Shown here in pieces: positions 5,603 to 6,173 of a DNA stretch of 6,173 nt. A program made the position numbers and the translations under genes. This stretch comes from JAWLFY01 sp964462125. Its GTDB lineage: Bacteria > Planctomycetota > Planctomycetia > Pirellulales > Pirellulaceae. Position 1 is the first letter of the stretch. Each line of letters begins with the position of its first letter. The stretch lies in the NCBI GenBank assembly GCA_964462125.1, contig CAYWXT010000297.1, positions 1-6,173 of the forward strand, in the 5' to 3' direction. The notes beneath the pieces were generated by a model. It had not been told where the DNA came from. It saw only the letters and a list, made by a program, of their open reading frames with translations, and searched no databases.

Positions 5603-6173
5603 ACCGAGTCCAAGTCGTGCTGGAGGGTATCGCTGATCTGGACCGAGTAGCCTTCGCCGTCGGGTTCGATCGAGCGGAGGGGGTCGGGGAACTGGCTCAG
5701 TTCCTTGGCCGCATGGTCTCGTGCCGCGGCGAGGGTGACGCGACCCTCCGGTAGCACATTCCCATCGCGGATCACCGGTTGCAATAGCGGCTCCCCGTCC
5801 GACGCTTCGGAAAACCGGGCGATCACGTCGTGCGACAGGCGTCCTGCCTGGCGATGGCGAAAGACCTGCTTCCGGCCGGGATAGATTTTCTTGCCGGTCG
5901 AAAGCTTCGTTCTCCCTTTTCCGGCAAACTCGACCAGCTTGTAGGCGAAATCGAGATCGGGCACATCGGAACTGACCGCCATCCGGGTTCCCACCCCAAA
6001 CCCGTCGATCGGGGCGCTGCGGGCGAGCAGGCTCGCAATTTTGTGTTCATCGAGACCACTGGAGGCGATGATCCGGAGCTCCTTCAGGCCGGCAGCGTCA
6101 AGTCGTCGTCGGGCTTCGTGCGCCAATTCGCCGAGGTCGCCTGAATCGAGTCGGATCGCGCGGAGCTCCTTTC
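5581..6173 (-). CDS. pncB: Nicotinate phosphoribosyltransferase, C-terminal part (5' end outside window)
   Basis: The last 196 codons of the gene are visible, ending in TGA (complement of 5581-5583); the frame stays open to the window edge. The enzyme joins nicotinate to PRPP, with ATP hydrolysis, to make nicotinate mononucleotide, the first step of NAD salvage, in the cytoplasm. The visible part begins ELRAIRLDSGDLGELAHEAR, the conserved phosphate-binding RLDSGDL strand of the barrel. It continues with IIASSGLDEHKI, APIDGFGVGTRM (the second phosphate-binding loop), YKLVEFAGKGRTKLSTGKK and YPGRKQVFR. All of these are standard for the family. In many homologues the SSGLDE stretch reads SGDLDE or SGNLDE. 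The last 80 or so residues are the less conserved C-terminal domain. It is read towards the membrane-protein gene and overlaps its 3' end. Confidence 0.93.
   Translation of the reverse strand, partial: KELRAIRLDSGDLGELAHEARRRLDAAGLKELRIIASSGLDEHKIASLLARSAPIDGFGVGTRMAVSSDVPDLDFAYKLVEFAGKGRTKLSTGKKIYPGRKQVFRHRQAGRLSHDVIARFSEASDGEPLLQPVIRDGNVLPEGRVTLAAARDHAAKELSQFPDPLRSIEPDGEGYSVQISDTLQHDLDSVHHVSSG

Overview
The window carries six protein-coding genes that are recognisable or clearly coding: two cut off by the window edges and four complete. It also has one doubtful very small ORF and two long stem-loops placed at gene ends. The sequence is GC-rich, with a strong G/C preference at third codon positions. 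It uses TTG and GTG starts as well as ATG. The mix of families (a rhomboid protease with a short charged tail, a CFA-type methyltransferase, a secreted CxxC peroxiredoxin-like protein, a stand-alone fused CbiE-CbiT protein, and a secreted YceI variant) suggests a planctomycete of the Pirellula/Rhodopirellula kind. That assignment is an inference from protein style, not from a marker gene.

Layout from left to right: the 3' end of a rhomboid-family intramembrane protease gene (2-313, +) runs tail to tail, 11 nt apart, into a cyclopropane-fatty-acyl-phospholipid synthase family gene (325-1668, -). A region of about 290 nt (1669-1957), with a possible tiny ORF on the minus strand, separates that gene from a divergent gene for an exported peroxiredoxin-like protein (1958-2521, +). 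A long GC-rich hairpin followed by five T residues (2516-2573) begins inside the stop codon of the peroxiredoxin gene. It ends just before the ribosome binding site of the cobalamin gene cbiET (2587-3825, +). A second stem-loop begins at the cbiET stop codon. After about 300 nt without a convincing gene come yceI (4125-4670, +) and, 11 nt later, a gene for an unrecognised protein with eight or nine membrane spans (4682-5602, +). These two are probably cotranscribed. The last gene, nicotinate phosphoribosyltransferase pncB (5581 to the window edge, -), overlaps the membrane-protein gene tail to tail by 22 nt.

The genes do not form one pathway. They are mostly housekeeping or envelope functions: lipid modification, periplasmic redox, corrin-ring methylation, NAD salvage and membrane proteolysis. 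I see no mobile element, CRISPR array, tRNA, rRNA, phage gene or defence cassette, and I do not think the window holds a new multi-gene system. The points most worth a second look are the two stem-loops that incorporate stop codons, the terminator-like structure directly ahead of cbiET, the PxxxCxxC active site of the peroxiredoxin-like protein, and the yceI/membrane-protein pair.
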